A stretch of 64,000 bases of DNA from Chinchilla lanigera (Eukaryota; Chordata; Mammalia; Rodentia; Chinchillidae), in contig NW_004955436.1 of the NCBI RefSeq assembly GCF_000276665.1, forward strand, positions 20,939,371-21,003,370. The letters are read 5' to 3'. The translations under genes were made by a program, and so were the position numbers. This document shows positions 52,951-62,850 of the stretch, in pieces; the first letter of the stretch is position 1; every line of letters starts with the position of its first letter. The notes below the pieces were generated by a model. The model did not search any database, had not been told where the DNA came from, and saw only the letters and a program-made list of their open reading frames with translations.

Positions 52951-53793
52951 AATGTTTTGACATGTGTTTAAAGTCTTGCCTTCACAGAGAAAAGTCAGGT
53001 ATGTTTGGTAACTTTTGCAAAATCCATAGACCAGACAACGAACTCATCTACCCATGTCAGCTGCGAGAAAATGTGATCACTTGAAAGTTTTACCTTAAGA
53101 AGGAAGAAAGTTTTGCATTAGCATTCTACCTGAGAGAGTTTGGTTCCAAAAGGTGAGTAAAAATTTTAGAATTAAAATTAAGTAGACCCACTCACGCAGG
53201 ACCGGGTGGCTGTGTCTAGTCCTCCCCCCTCCGCTCCCCAGATTGGCACTGATTTGTTGGCTGAGATGTCAGACGGAGTCATCTGCACACCTCCGTGCCA
53301 GGGCTCGCTTGATGAATCAGAGCGGGAGAAGCCAGCCTTCTGCCTGTGCTTGATTCTGACAATGGGTTCTTGTTGCCACAGGGGCAAGAGGCTGGGCCAA
53401 TGCTGAGGGCACAAGCAAGACGCTCAGTGGTGCTTTTCCACTGCAGAACCGCATTCATTCACAGACCCGCCCGGCCTACACCACGCTCAGGGCCACTCCC
53501 CTGTTCTGTAGGAATATTGAGCGGAGACTAGGAGCCCTATTTGCAGGGAGCTTAATGTCTAGGAAGGAGAGAGAGCAGTTTCAAAGGAGGGAGGGAGGGC
53601 AGCTGTCCACTTAAAGTAGGAGAAAGACTTGAACTCTGCAGAGGAACTGCCCAGTCCCAGGCAGGGCGCCTAGAATGAGGCCGGCTGTTCCTCCGTGCTT
53701 ACCCGACAGGACCTGGGAAAGCCGCAGCCAAAGCAGCAGGGGCAGGCGCAGCTACTCCAGAGATTCGGTGCTGTTGAAGAATCCTTCCGTGGA
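52951..53793. other. unique sequence
   Basis: No repeat or exon recognised. Opposing frames at 53178-53531 have no family signature. Confidence 0.35.
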
Positions 53794-53808
53794 CTGGCCG
53801 CAGTTCTC

Positions 53809-53910
53809 TTTTTTTTTTTTTTTTGGTTTTTTCTCCGGTACCGGGAACCGAACTCACGACGTTGCGCTTGCCAGGCAGGCGCTTTTGCCGCTGAGCTAAA
53901 TCCCCAGCCC
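53809..53910 (-). mobile_element. ID SINE with 15-bp TSD, young-looking
   Basis: CTGGCCGCAGTTCTC at 53794-53808 and 53911-53925 is a perfect TSD. The body (CTCCGGTACCGGGAACCGAAC, CACGACGTTGCGCTTGCC, GCCGCTGAGCTAAATCC) keeps several CpGs and both Pol III boxes, consistent with recent insertion. Confidence 0.97.
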
Positions 53911-53925
53911 CTGGCCGCAGTTCTC

Positions 53926-54339
53926 CGTGTGTGTGTTTTTGCTTTGCTGTTTTGCAAATGCCCATTTGCTACAATTTATGACACTTGGAAATATTACACT
54001 CATCAGCTCACTTACACATGGAAGATTTTACGAGTCCAGGGAGTCCAGGGAGGAGGAATCAGGCTGTTCCTGATGGAGCAGTTTAGAGATCTCTCAGCAC
54101 AGCGTTTGAGATGCTAATTGTCCACTCCGAACACAATGGGAGACCCATTGTTCTGCCTTGACATCACAGTTTCCCTAGGTAATCTCGTTTCGTCCACTGT
54201 GGTTTTTGTACTGTGTGTGTGTGAATTATTCTCAGCTGTGTCATTGCAGGAAGTGCATCCGACTCATACATCTGGTGTCATCTGTGTCATGCGATGACCT
54301 CTTACCCAGGCACCTTCTGTTTTCCCGTCTCGGATTCCT
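53926..54339. other. unique sequence
   Basis: No repeat or exon recognised. Confidence 0.35.
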
Positions 54340-54470
54340 GGGGTTTTGGACCCTGGCTTCCCAAAGTGTGGTTCCTGGGATTGCACGTCATCGTTAGCAG
54401 GGCGGAAACTCACCCCCCACCCAGTTTAGAATCTGCATCTGAACAAGCTGGCCAGGTATATGGAGTTCAG
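54340..54470 (+). mobile_element. MER5A-like hAT-Charlie element
   Basis: CCCAAAGTGTGGTTCCTGGG ... 'gtcatcgttagcag' ... 'agaatctgcatctgaacaagctggccagg' follow the MER5 non-autonomous DNA transposon in order. Termini are not clear. Confidence 0.65.
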
Positions 54471-54814
54471 GCTGGAAACGCCCTGTCTTACACTCCGTCT
54501 GTCCCTCCTGCAGCCAGGAGTGACAAAAGCTTGTCATTGTTATAAGCATTATGATTGAGACAGTGTGTTTGGCTTGTAAATTACTAAAGAACTGTGGGGA
54601 GGGATTGAGGAGGTGTTAGTCAATAGAGAGTTTCATTTATACAAGAGGAATCAGTTCAGGAAGTGTGTTGTACAACACGGTGACTTAAATAATAAACCAT
54701 GTATCCCATGCTTAAATTGCTAAGAGTAGATTTTAAACGCTCACACTCACAAGTCTGTGAGGTAATGGATATGTAGACTGACTTGATCTGGCCTGTCTTA
54801 GGTACTTTCCTCCT
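54471..54814. other. unique sequence
   Basis: No repeat or exon recognised. Confidence 0.3.
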
Positions 54815-55010
54815 TGCTGAGACTAAATAACTGATGTTCACAAGTTAAAGGAGGAAAGGTTTATTTCAGCTCAGTCTGTAGAGGTTTCAGTCCATAGTGG
54901 GCTGGCTCTGAGGCAGGTGGCATGGCAGAGGGCACCGCAGAGGAGAAGCAGTTCATGGCAGAGCGGGCAGGAGGCAGCAGGCAGCAAGCAGCGAAGTAGC
55001 AGAGCAGCAG
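54815..55010 (-). mobile_element. MaLR-type LTR fragment
   Basis: 'agttaaaggaggaaaggtttatttcagctcag' and 'gaggtttcagtccatagtgggctggctctgagg', then 'catggcagagcgggcagg', match the reverse 3' half of rodent MaLR LTRs. The A/G-rich right end has turned into a short CAGGAGG/GCAG repeat. Confidence 0.5.
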
Positions 55011-56020
55011 GTACTGCTTGCTGCCTTTTGATATATTTTATTAGGTTATCTGTTTAAAAACTATTTTATGATATCCTACATTTTTTCCTCAGCTCAGGCT
55101 TTAAGATACTTTGTTTTTCAGTTTTTCTGTATGTGAGCACTATTCAAGATGGGGTTTTTTTCATGATAATTACTGAGATAAACCAAATATTTGAGTCAGT
55201 TCATGATCAAGTTTTGCAAATACCTTGCTGAGGACTGAAAACAAAGTGTGCTCCACGTCTCATTCCTTTGTACCTGTGTGACAGTTAATGATTTGATGCT
55301 GGTTCCATTGTCTGCTTGAGCTGTCACAGCCCGGCAGCAGACTTGCAATCTTAAATTATGCTTCCCACTTTCTGATTTGTGACATCAACTCAGCCCTCCC
55401 CTTTTATTCACATTGCTGCTAGCTTTTCATTTCTAGCTACGTATTTGCTTTAGAACAGAAACATTCAAAAGCAGTTTGCTTTAAAACATTCTGAAGTTCC
55501 TTGAGTCCGTGATGGCTGGCTTTTCTTGGGCAGCCACTTTATGCTATGGTGGCTTTTTTCATCTCTGGCACATTAGATGGCCTTGTTCTTGCACTACGGG
55601 GGAACTGAGGTGCTCAGGCTGGGCACATCTTCCTATCCAGACCAAAGCCTGGCTTCCTGCTAAGGCTGGTCCTGAATTGTGGCTCTACTGGGGGTGACAG
55701 TGATATTCTTAATCCACCCAGGTGCGTTTGAGACTCTAACTTTTATTTTGTGTGTTTTTTTCAGGAGGAGATAGGTAATCAGTTTTAAAAATTAAAAATC
55801 ATACTTAAAATTGATTTTATTTACATTTTCTTTTGCATTTGAGATATTTTTACACTGGAAGTTATGTAATTGAGGCATTTATGCTATTCTCCACTATCCT
55901 TTTGGTTTTTGCATCTTTCTTTCGTTTGCCTTTTTGGGATACATGTGAAGCTTTGACTTTTCTGTAGGGAACTGAATTGGTAGATTAATGATACATGCTT
56001 TTTATAAGAAGTTTTGAACT
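55011..56020. other. 1 kb repeat-free block, regulatory candidate
   Basis: No repeat recognised. 55195-55320 contains several SOX-type motifs (see findings). Frames such as 55509-55697 are not supported as exons. Confidence 0.4.
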
Positions 56021-56180
56021 TTTTTTTTTTTTTTTCTCTCTTGAGTAACAGGAATTGAACCCGGGGCTTTGCACTAAGCATGCCCAGACCTTTTTTTTTT
56101 TCATGACAGGGTCCCTCCCCTACCCCCAGGACCTGGCTCATGTAAGACAAATGCATCACTACTGAGCTATGCCTCCCCTT
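56021..56180 (-). mobile_element. ID SINE, interrupted
   Basis: 'agtaacaggaattgaacccggggctttgcac' is an ID B-box side and CACTACTGAGCTATGCCTCCCC an A-box side. They are separated by about 60 bases that include a second poly-T and 'gacagggtccctcccc', the 3' end of another element. Confidence 0.6.
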
Positions 56181-56182
56181 TT

Positions 56183-56330
56183 TTGGCTTTTTGAGACAGG
56201 GTCTCCCTATGTAGTTTGGGCTGACCTTGAGTTCACTGTGCAGGTCAGGCTAGCGTTGAAATTGTGGCAATCTCCTGCCTATGCCTTCCCAGAGTTGGAA
56301 CTATAGGCATGTACCACCATGCCCGGCCTT
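56183..56330 (-). mobile_element. B1 SINE, dup form
   Basis: GGCTTTTTGAGACAGGGTCTCC, units around 'cactgtgcaggtcaggctagcg', and GGCATGTACCACCATGCCCGGCC. Confidence 0.9.
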
Positions 56331-56341
56331 TCCTTTCTTAA

Positions 56342-56450
56342 CTTTCATTTTGGTACAGGGTCTCAAATTAGCCAGGTCAACTTCAAACTCATGATCTTCC
56401 TGCCTCAGCCTCCTGAGTAGCTGGGCTCACAGGTACATACCATGGCAGCC
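56342..56450 (-). mobile_element. B1 SINE, old
   Basis: TTTTGGTACAGGGTCTCAAATTAGCC, CCTGCCTCAGCCTCCTGAG and GCTGGGCTCACAGG. Confidence 0.75.
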
Positions 56451-56925
56451 GACCGCAGCGAGCTAGCCAGAGCGCTGTCCTGCTACTGAGGCTCCCGAAG
56501 GCCTGGCCGCTCCCTTTGTCTGGCCCATAGGACCAGCCGGGGCCTGGTGGCTGTGACCTGGTTCTGGCGGATGAGGCAGTTCGGCCGGGTTTACTAACGC
56601 CCTGGGCGGGAGGAGGTGAATGCAGACCGGTTCAGCAATGCCCCGGATGTAGCAGGACCTGCCAGGTCCTCTCCCTTTGGACTCGCGCCTCCCCCGCTTC
56701 AAGAGAGCCTTTAACTCTGGTCTGCGGGGCCTTGCGGGCACAGCGGGCCCAGACACCACTATGTGGAATGGACCTCCGCCCTCCCACCCTCTCCCTTCCT
56801 TCCCTCTCTCCTTTCTTCCTGACCCCCTCCCTCCCTCCCCCGGGATTTGTAGTAGCACAGACTAGCCTGCACTGCCCTGCTGTGAATTTTACTTCTCATC
56901 AGCCTAAGTTTTCTCCCTTTAAAAA
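56451..56925. other. GC-rich unique sequence, weak CpG
   Basis: CpGs are scattered through 56450-56760, less densely than at 5341-5880. The minus frame 56463-56858 has no recognised domain. A CCCTCC-rich pyrimidine run lies at about 56775-56845. Confidence 0.4.
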
Positions 56926-57050
56926 AAGTTTTTTTTTCCCCTTTGAGATGAAGCCCTGCTATGTTGCCTAGGCTGGCCTCGAACTCACTGGGATCTTCCT
57001 GCTTCAACCTTTGATTGCCGGGATTATAGGTATACACCTCCACGCCCAGC
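56926..57050 (-). mobile_element. B1 SINE, old
   Basis: CCCTTTGAGATGAAGCCCTGC, CTAGGCTGGCCTCGAACTCAC and GCCGGGATTATAGG. Confidence 0.82.
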
Positions 57051-57069
57051 CTCCTTTTTAGCTTTAAAT

Positions 57070-57275
57070 TTAAAAAAAAAAAAAAATTTGTTTTGAACTG
57101 GGGATCGAACCTAGGGCTTTGACACTGAACTACATTCCCAGCCCTTTTTATTTTTATATTTGGAGACAGGGTCTCAGAAAGCTCTTAATTTGCACAGATT
57201 AGGCTTGAACTTGCATTCCTTCTGCCTCAGCTTCCTATAGTGCTGCAGTTACAGGCATGGACCACCACCTCCTTG
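57070..57275 (-). mobile_element. B1-dID composite SINE
   Basis: dID: GAACTGGGGATCGAACCTAGGG ... GACACTGAACTACATTCCC. B1: TTTGGAGACAGGGTCTCAG ... GCTGCAGTTACAGGC. Confidence 0.85.
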
Positions 57276-58269
57276 AAGAGTGTTTCTTTGATTAGTATCT
57301 TGGTGTCTAAGAAATACGATGCTGTAGGCCAATTAACTAATATTTATGAAGTCATACTTGTAATGTCTGAAGCACAGGCAGCAGTACAATAGTAATGTAG
57401 CAATGCACTGTAATGCTCTGGCATGCGTGTGGTCTCTATGTTTCAGAAACAGCACTGATAAGAGATAGAATTTGCATGGGAATTTATTATTTGCTCTGTT
57501 TCAGAAGAACAGCGAGTCAGATGTGAGCTGCGTTGTTTCCAGGGCTTTGCTAAAGTTGATCAGAGCAGATATGTGGAAATATTACAGAATCCCCGCATCA
57601 GTGGGGCTATAGCCAGAAGTCACAGTTCTTGGCATAAACTAAGGCATCGCACCTCACATCTGTGAATCAGCTTGCATGTACACACTCCTCCTTCTCCTCC
57701 CCTTATTCCTGTTGGAAGCAGCTGACTTGCTGGCTCACTTGGTTATTTCCATACCAAAAGATGGATTTGTAAAGCAGCAGCCTCGGTTCGTGTATAGCTT
57801 GAATATCTCTGTGCAGTTTGAAAGATCGTGAGTGTATTTATGAACGGAATTGTAGTTTCCCCAAGAAAACAGCTACCTGGACGGGAAGGGGCTGGAAAGT
57901 AGCATTTTAAACCGAGGGCAAGAGGACGTTGGGCGGTTCGTCAGCTTGCTGTGTGGAGGCTGCGGCTGTGGGTCTGCTCTGGGGAGGAGCTGGTGTGGGG
58001 ACGCTGCAGGCCACCACCATGCTGGGCTGGGATCGCCTCACTCACCCTATTCTCGGTCACCCAGTTACCCCCATGAAAAACAAGGGTGTGTGGGGCCGCC
58101 CCGTTATTGAGCGGGTTCAGAGGTAACTTCTTAGAACAAGGTCTCTGTAGTACAGGAAGCACTCGCTTCATAGAGCCATTCAGCTACAAGCAATAAACAG
58201 ACCGCAAACACCAGTGATGCACACGTACAGGTGTTGCTCTTTGTCACGGAGTGAGAAGTGTGAGACTGC
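57276..58269. other. unique sequence, conserved-element candidate 57470-57850
   Basis: No repeat recognised. 57470-57850 shows mixed motifs (TTTATTATTTGCTC, GAAGCAGCTGACTTGC) in even-composition sequence. No exon found. Confidence 0.35.
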
Positions 58270-58560
58270 TGTGGAGGCTTCAGAAGCCATCAAGCTGACC
58301 CTGGTAGTCCTGCTCTGCTGTCATCGGGGCGTCTTTGTCACTCACTGTCACAAGGTGGCTGCCTCATCTCAAGCATCATTCTTAGATTCCAGGCAGGAAA
58401 TAGAGGAGTCAGAGAGCAAAGGTGAACAGCAGCTGAAGTGCCTCTCCTCATGGGGTTATTTCTCAGCAGTCGTAGTAGCCATTTCCACTAACCTGACAGC
58501 CAAGGTGGTTTTTGGTAGTGGTGGTCATCTGGGGGCTTGGAAGGGGCAGTCTGGTGGCCC
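58270..58560. mobile_element. possible ancient interspersed repeat, family unassigned
   Basis: 'tcacaaggtggctgcctcatctcaagcatcattcttagattccaggcagg' resembles a widespread old mammalian repeat that I cannot name with certainty. It also explains why a long plus-strand frame runs through 58214-58813. Confidence 0.3.
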
Positions 58561-59027
58561 CAACCTTGAAGATAGGTGCAGGATGACCTGGCTGTCTCCG
58601 GAAGCAGGTCTGGCCCTCACTCACCCTGTCTTTCCCTGCCTGGATCAGATCCCTGCTCCCCGTCCTTGCTCAGCTATTCTGCACCGCGTCCAGCAGGCAC
58701 GGATGGAAGGGAAACCGGGGTTGGCCTCGGCCGTGCTCTGGGTGTGCTTTGGGCCGCGGTGGCAGTCGGGGGTTCGAAACCAGGCTCCGCAGGAGGCCAA
58801 GGGCCGCTCCTAACTCCATTCAGCCTGCACGGCCAGGAACCATGCACAGATCTGCTGGGTTCAGAGCGGCTCCCGAGCCCGTCCCATGCCCTCAGCCTGC
58901 TGCCCTCCCAGATCTGCAGACAGGTTGGAGCACCGGCGGGCTTCCCAGGATTTGCTGAAAAAAAAAATCAGCAAATCTTTGCGACGCCCTAGCTCTTAGG
59001 GTGCAGTGCATGCAGGTCTAGTGTAAC
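58561..59027. other. GC-rich unique sequence
   Basis: No supported exon; overlapping plus-strand frames are GC-driven. Confidence 0.35.
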
Positions 59028-59128
59028 AGAAGGCCCCAGCGCAGGAGGACTGCTACGAGTTTGAGGCCAGCCTGGGCTATATAGGGAGACCCAGTCTCAT
59101 TGTGCCCCCCCCCCAAAAAAAAACCACT
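59028..59128 (+). mobile_element. B1 SINE, 5'-truncated
   Basis: CAGCGCAGGAGGACTGCTAC, CCAGCCTGGGCTATATAGG and GACCCAGTCTCATTG, then a C10-A9 tail. Confidence 0.85.
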
Positions 59129-59159
59129 GAAGAAAAACAACAACAAAAACTCTTGGCCA

Positions 59160-59850
59160 TATTACTGATTTCATAAACCATATCCTCAAAGGTGACTGAT
59201 ATTTTCACTCAACAGCTGTCATTTCAAACTTTTTCCTATGCACTTACATTTACCCTTGGAAATTATCCTTCAATTCCATAATGAATTATGTTGTACATTA
59301 TATTACAACCCTGTGCATTTATTTATTGATTGATTGATTTTTTTTGAGACAAGGTCTCACTATGTAGTTCAGGCTGTCCTTGAACTCACTATGTAGCCCA
59401 GGCTGGCCTTGAACTCAAAGTGATCCTCCTACCTTAGCCTTCTGAGTGCTGGGATTGCAGGCGTGCGCCACCACACTTTGTGCGTTCTAACAGAACAACC
59501 TTGCGCTTTTAACAGAACAGTCAGTCTTGAAGATCATTATATGCAGTCCATTTAAACTCATTCTTTTTCATTGCTGCATAGTATTCTTCATCATAGACAT
59601 ACCATTGGGATAGTCCTTGCCCTGTTGAGCATTACTTTTTTATTCTTTTGGGTTTTGTTTTTGGACTATTACAATCCTGTAGTTCTTGTATTTGTCTTTT
59701 TGCATACATGTGTGAATGTTTCTCCAGGGTGGATACCCAGAAGTAAGGGATTGGAGGCATAGAACATGTGCATTTAACACTTCAGTGGATGTTTGCTGCT
59801 TCCCTTCCAGAGTGGTCTAACAGCAGTGCCTGAGAGCTCAACATACCTTT
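59160..59850 (-). mobile_element. ancient LINE-1, split by a B1
   Basis: The order 'tttcataaaccatatcctcaaagg', 'tttcaaactttttcctatgcac', [B1], 'catttaaactcattctttttcattgctgcatagtattc', 'ctccagggtggatacccagaag' and 'cttcccttccagagtggtctaacag' is that of a reverse L1M 3' region. Confidence 0.7.
59337..59482 (-). mobile_element. B1 SINE, dup form, nested in L1
   Basis: TTTTTTGAGACAAGGTCTCAC, units 'gttcaggctgtccttgaactcactatgtag' and 'cccaggctggccttgaactcaaa', then GTGCTGGGATTGCAGGCG. The GATTGATT-rich left edge is its modified tail. Confidence 0.93.
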
Positions 59851-60006
59851 TTTTTTTTTGGTCTTTTTGACACAGGGTCTTGCTATGCAGTTCAGGCTGG
59901 CCTTGAGCTCACTTTTTTAGCTGAGGCTGATCTCGGAACTCTTGATGATCCTCTTGCCTCAGCCTCCTAAGTGCTGGGATTACAGGGGTGCACCAGCATG
60001 CCCGGC
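59848..60006 (-). mobile_element. B1 SINE, dup form
   Basis: CTTTTTGACACAGGGTCTTGC, two units around 'ttttttagctgaggctgatctcgg', and GTGCACCAGCATGCCCGGC. CAACATAC occurs at both edges as a likely TSD. Confidence 0.92.
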
Positions 60007-60189
60007 TTCAACATACTTTTTACGTGGCACTTCTTGTGGCGTGTTTAGAAAGGCTTGCATGTTTAGCTTGGGTATACATCTTTATTATGTGACATATCTG
60101 GGGCTACATACATTTAGCACATTTGTCTTCAATAAGGAATTTAATTTGGGGTAAAGGTAAATCTGAAATCCCCCTAACACTGCGGACAG

Positions 60190-60490
60190 CCATACCCCGA
60201 GGCCTCGCGTCATCCTGGAGGAGAGAGTGTGCAGATGAAAAACACGACAGCAGCGCGGCCTGTTGCCTGCAACGCTGGGCGACGTCGGTGCAAGGAGCGC
60301 TTCATTTTGGCGGTTCCGGCCGCAATCACATGAACTGGTTGCACGGACGCCCCATCGGGGTGTGGGTGGAAAGCGCAGGAGGTGAGGGGATCTTCAGGGG
60401 TGCAGTCGCAGTGACCGGCAGGCCTCCCGCCAACCCCCTTTACAGGTGCATCGCCTCCTCACAGTGCCGTTTTGGGGGTGCGGGCCTTTG
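60190..60490. promoter_or_regulatory. weak CpG island
   Basis: By hand count there are about 24 CpGs in 300 bases, with an observed/expected near 0.9 but only moderate GC. The richest part, 60241-60360, holds CGACGTCGG (CRE-like centre) and CATTTTGGCGGTTCCGGCC (E2F/ETS-like). No exon is recognised; the plus frame 60123-60569 has no known product. Confidence 0.5.
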
Positions 60491-60680
60491 GGGGACATCC
60501 AACTGCGGACTCCGGAGCCCCTCCCTTTCCCCACCAAATAGTGACCCTGGTTCAGCTGGAAAGCGCTGAAACCCTATGTGGTGCCCCTTGAGCTGAATGT
60601 GAGTGGATAACAGCTCTGACTCCAACACCCGGCGGCGGAGGAGGGGCTGGTTTGTGCGTGCGGTGTTTCTCCTCGCGACA

Positions 60681-60697
60681 CCACATGGGGGCGCTGC
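60681..60697 (+). promoter_or_regulatory. CTCF-like motif
   Basis: CCACATGGGGGCGCTGC matches the CTCF core (CCASNAGGGGGCGC) at all but one strong position. It lies about 200 bases right of the CpG-rich segment. Confidence 0.45.
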
Positions 60698-60999
60698 TGA
60701 GTGGGAAGAGGGAAAGAAACTGGGTCCTGGGGCAGCTAATAAATCCTTAGATTGGGGGTGCGGGAGCAGTGGGTGCTCGTGCCAGGCCCTGAGATGCAGG
60801 GCAGGGCTGAGCTCACTTCTCCCTTGTGTTAACTTCCACTCCGGGTGCTCCCGGGTGGCGAGGGGCGGCCTGGGAGCCCTGGCGGTACTGATCCTAGTGA
60901 TAATCGTGGTGCATCTTTGCACGCTGGCCGCAGGGCTGAGATGCACTCAGGATCTCCCTGACTCTTCGAAACTGTGCGCTAGGTAGGTGATGTGGATGT

Positions 61000-61105
61000 C
61001 ACCATTTTACAGAGGAAAATGAAGAGGCTGATCAAGATCCCAGGGCAGGTGGTAGGAGGAGGACTTGAGCCATCTGATTCCTGGACTCTGTGTAACCCCG
61101 GTGAC
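61000..61105 (-). mobile_element. MIR-like fragment
   Basis: 'gtcaccattttacagaggaaaatgaagagg' followed by 'ggcaggtggtaggaggaggac' resembles the reverse MIR core. Confidence 0.5.
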
Positions 61106-61299
61106 GGCCTCTCTCTGTTTGCCCCAGCTTTCTCTTCCGATTTTGGCCCTGCTGACCTTCCGGCCACGTCCTACACTATCCCTAGAGCCTGTGAGCTGCC
61201 CGCCCTTTGAGTTCTATGGAAAACCCCCTTGCTTCTCTGCCTTTATTTGGAAGTGGCGTATTTCTTGGGACTCTCCCGCGTGCGTTGTCTGTTTGAGAA

Positions 61300-61430
61300 A
61301 TTCTTAATCTCTTGGGGAATGGGGACCCTTTAAGTACACTTTATTATTCTTACGGAAAAATGTGCACACATTTATAAGTTTGTGTATAGTTTCGTGGGCT
61401 CCAAAGCCTTCTGAAAACGCCTGTATCTCT
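61300..61430. mobile_element. possible hAT-type MITE
   Basis: 'ttcttaatctcttggggaatggggacccttt' and 'acggaaaaatgtgcacacatttataagtttgtgtatagtttcgtgg' resemble an old non-autonomous hAT element, family not resolved. Confidence 0.4.
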
Positions 61431-62527
61431 GAATTTGTTATACTCTTCAGAGTAGCTGTGCAAGACAGTGGGTTGGAGGAAATATTCCTGCCATGTGAAT
61501 ATCCTTCCTGTGTTTATGGTTGCTTCCTAATCCTTTTGAAGAGAGGGATCGTTTCAGTCTTACACTGAGTCTATTTGTAGTGTGTTGTAATTAGCACGGT
61601 TATTTGTTTTATAAATTTAGAGTTCTATTTATAGTGGCAGTTGAAGGAGACCTCTCTGCCTTGTTTTTGCTAGATAATCTTTTTTCTAGCTAGGAACCGC
61701 CATTTGTGGTCCATATACTAGCTCAGGAATTTTTCTTATGGGAAGTGAATTGGACAGAGTAAAAGGAAAATTTTGAGTATGGACAGTAAGTTTCATCAGG
61801 TTTCGTAGGCTCAAGAAATGATTCTGTACTTCGGGCCCACCACACTGTAATGATACCTATTTCAGAGAGAAAACACACACTCCTGGGTTCGTAGTTCATG
61901 GAAGCAGAAATACAATTTTCAAGTCCACTTTTCACCAATTTAAGTTGACTTACACACATGGGACCTGAAAATGAGTTTTAAGGCAGTTCGTTTGAAACTG
62001 CTTCATGTATGAATTACGGCTTTTGTGTTTGGGTTTTTGTGCCAAGATTTAAAGTCTTAAGATAGCTTTGCTGTTGAAAACTGACTTCCTTTATCTCAGA
62101 AATGAGCCGGTAGGAAAAACATGTCATTCAAAGTAGTTTTCATGATTTTCTGATGGACAGACATGTTAGCGCCTTTCAAACACACTAAGCCCCCGTTTAG
62201 AGAGGCCTCTCTTCTGGTGAGCTGAAGTATGTGTGTTGACACAGCGGTCTCTGGGGCTGCTCTTTTGTTGGGGCGCAGTGTTGCAGGATGTGTGCCCTGC
62301 TGGGTGGGGGTCCAGCTGTGAGTGGGGCTGACAGGGTTGAAGCCTGGTGGTTTCAGAGACCTGGGGAAGCCGCTGTCTTTCTCTGAGGATGCTTGGGGAA
62401 GGACACTCAGTCTTCCAGTGGTTATCAATTGAAAGATGTTGTAAAGTATCCATTTAGTCTCCCAAATACCTTCCCTTTGTGGAGTTCTCCTTCTGAAACA
62501 GAACCAAGCGTTTAACCTTAGAAGCCA
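61431..62527. other. 1.1 kb repeat-free block
   Basis: No repeat or exon recognised; the minus-strand frame 62096-62614 enters a SINE and is not a gene. Confidence 0.4.
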
Positions 62528-62850
62528 CCTGGGATGCTGGGTGCAGTGATGCATGCGTGGTATTTCAGCATCCTGGAGAGGCTGAGGCAGGAGGATTGCA
62601 AGTTTTAGCTTCACCTGGGAAATTTGGTGAGACCCTGTCTCAAAGTAAAAAATAAAAACAGGTCAAGTGGCCGTGGTGGCACACATCTGTAATCCCAGCA
62701 CTCAGGAGGCTGAGGCAGGAGGATCGCTGTGAGTTTAAGGTCAGCCTGGGCTACATAGTGAGACCCTGATTCAAACAAGCAAGCAAGCAAACAGGTTGGG
62801 GATATAGCTCAGTGTGAAGGCCCTGGGTTCAATCCCCAGTACTGGGGCAG
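62528..62850 (+). mobile_element. B1-dID composite split by a younger B1
   Basis: The old B1 half (62528-62660, GCTGGGTGCAGTGATGCATG ... GACCCTGTCTCAAAGTAAA) and the dID half (62797-62845, GGGGATATAGCTCAGTGTGAAGG ... CAATCCCCAGTACTG) are separated by a complete single-unit B1 (about 62668-62788). AAACAGGT occurs on both sides of the inner copy as a likely TSD. Confidence 0.88.

Noticed and set aside
58214..58813. Longest open frame in the window (199 codons, plus strand)
   Set aside because: No domain, no splice or promoter context, and part of it resembles an ancient interspersed repeat. GC-rich DNA gives frames of this length by chance.
62096..62614. 172-codon minus-strand frame
   Set aside because: It begins inside a B1 element and has no domain.
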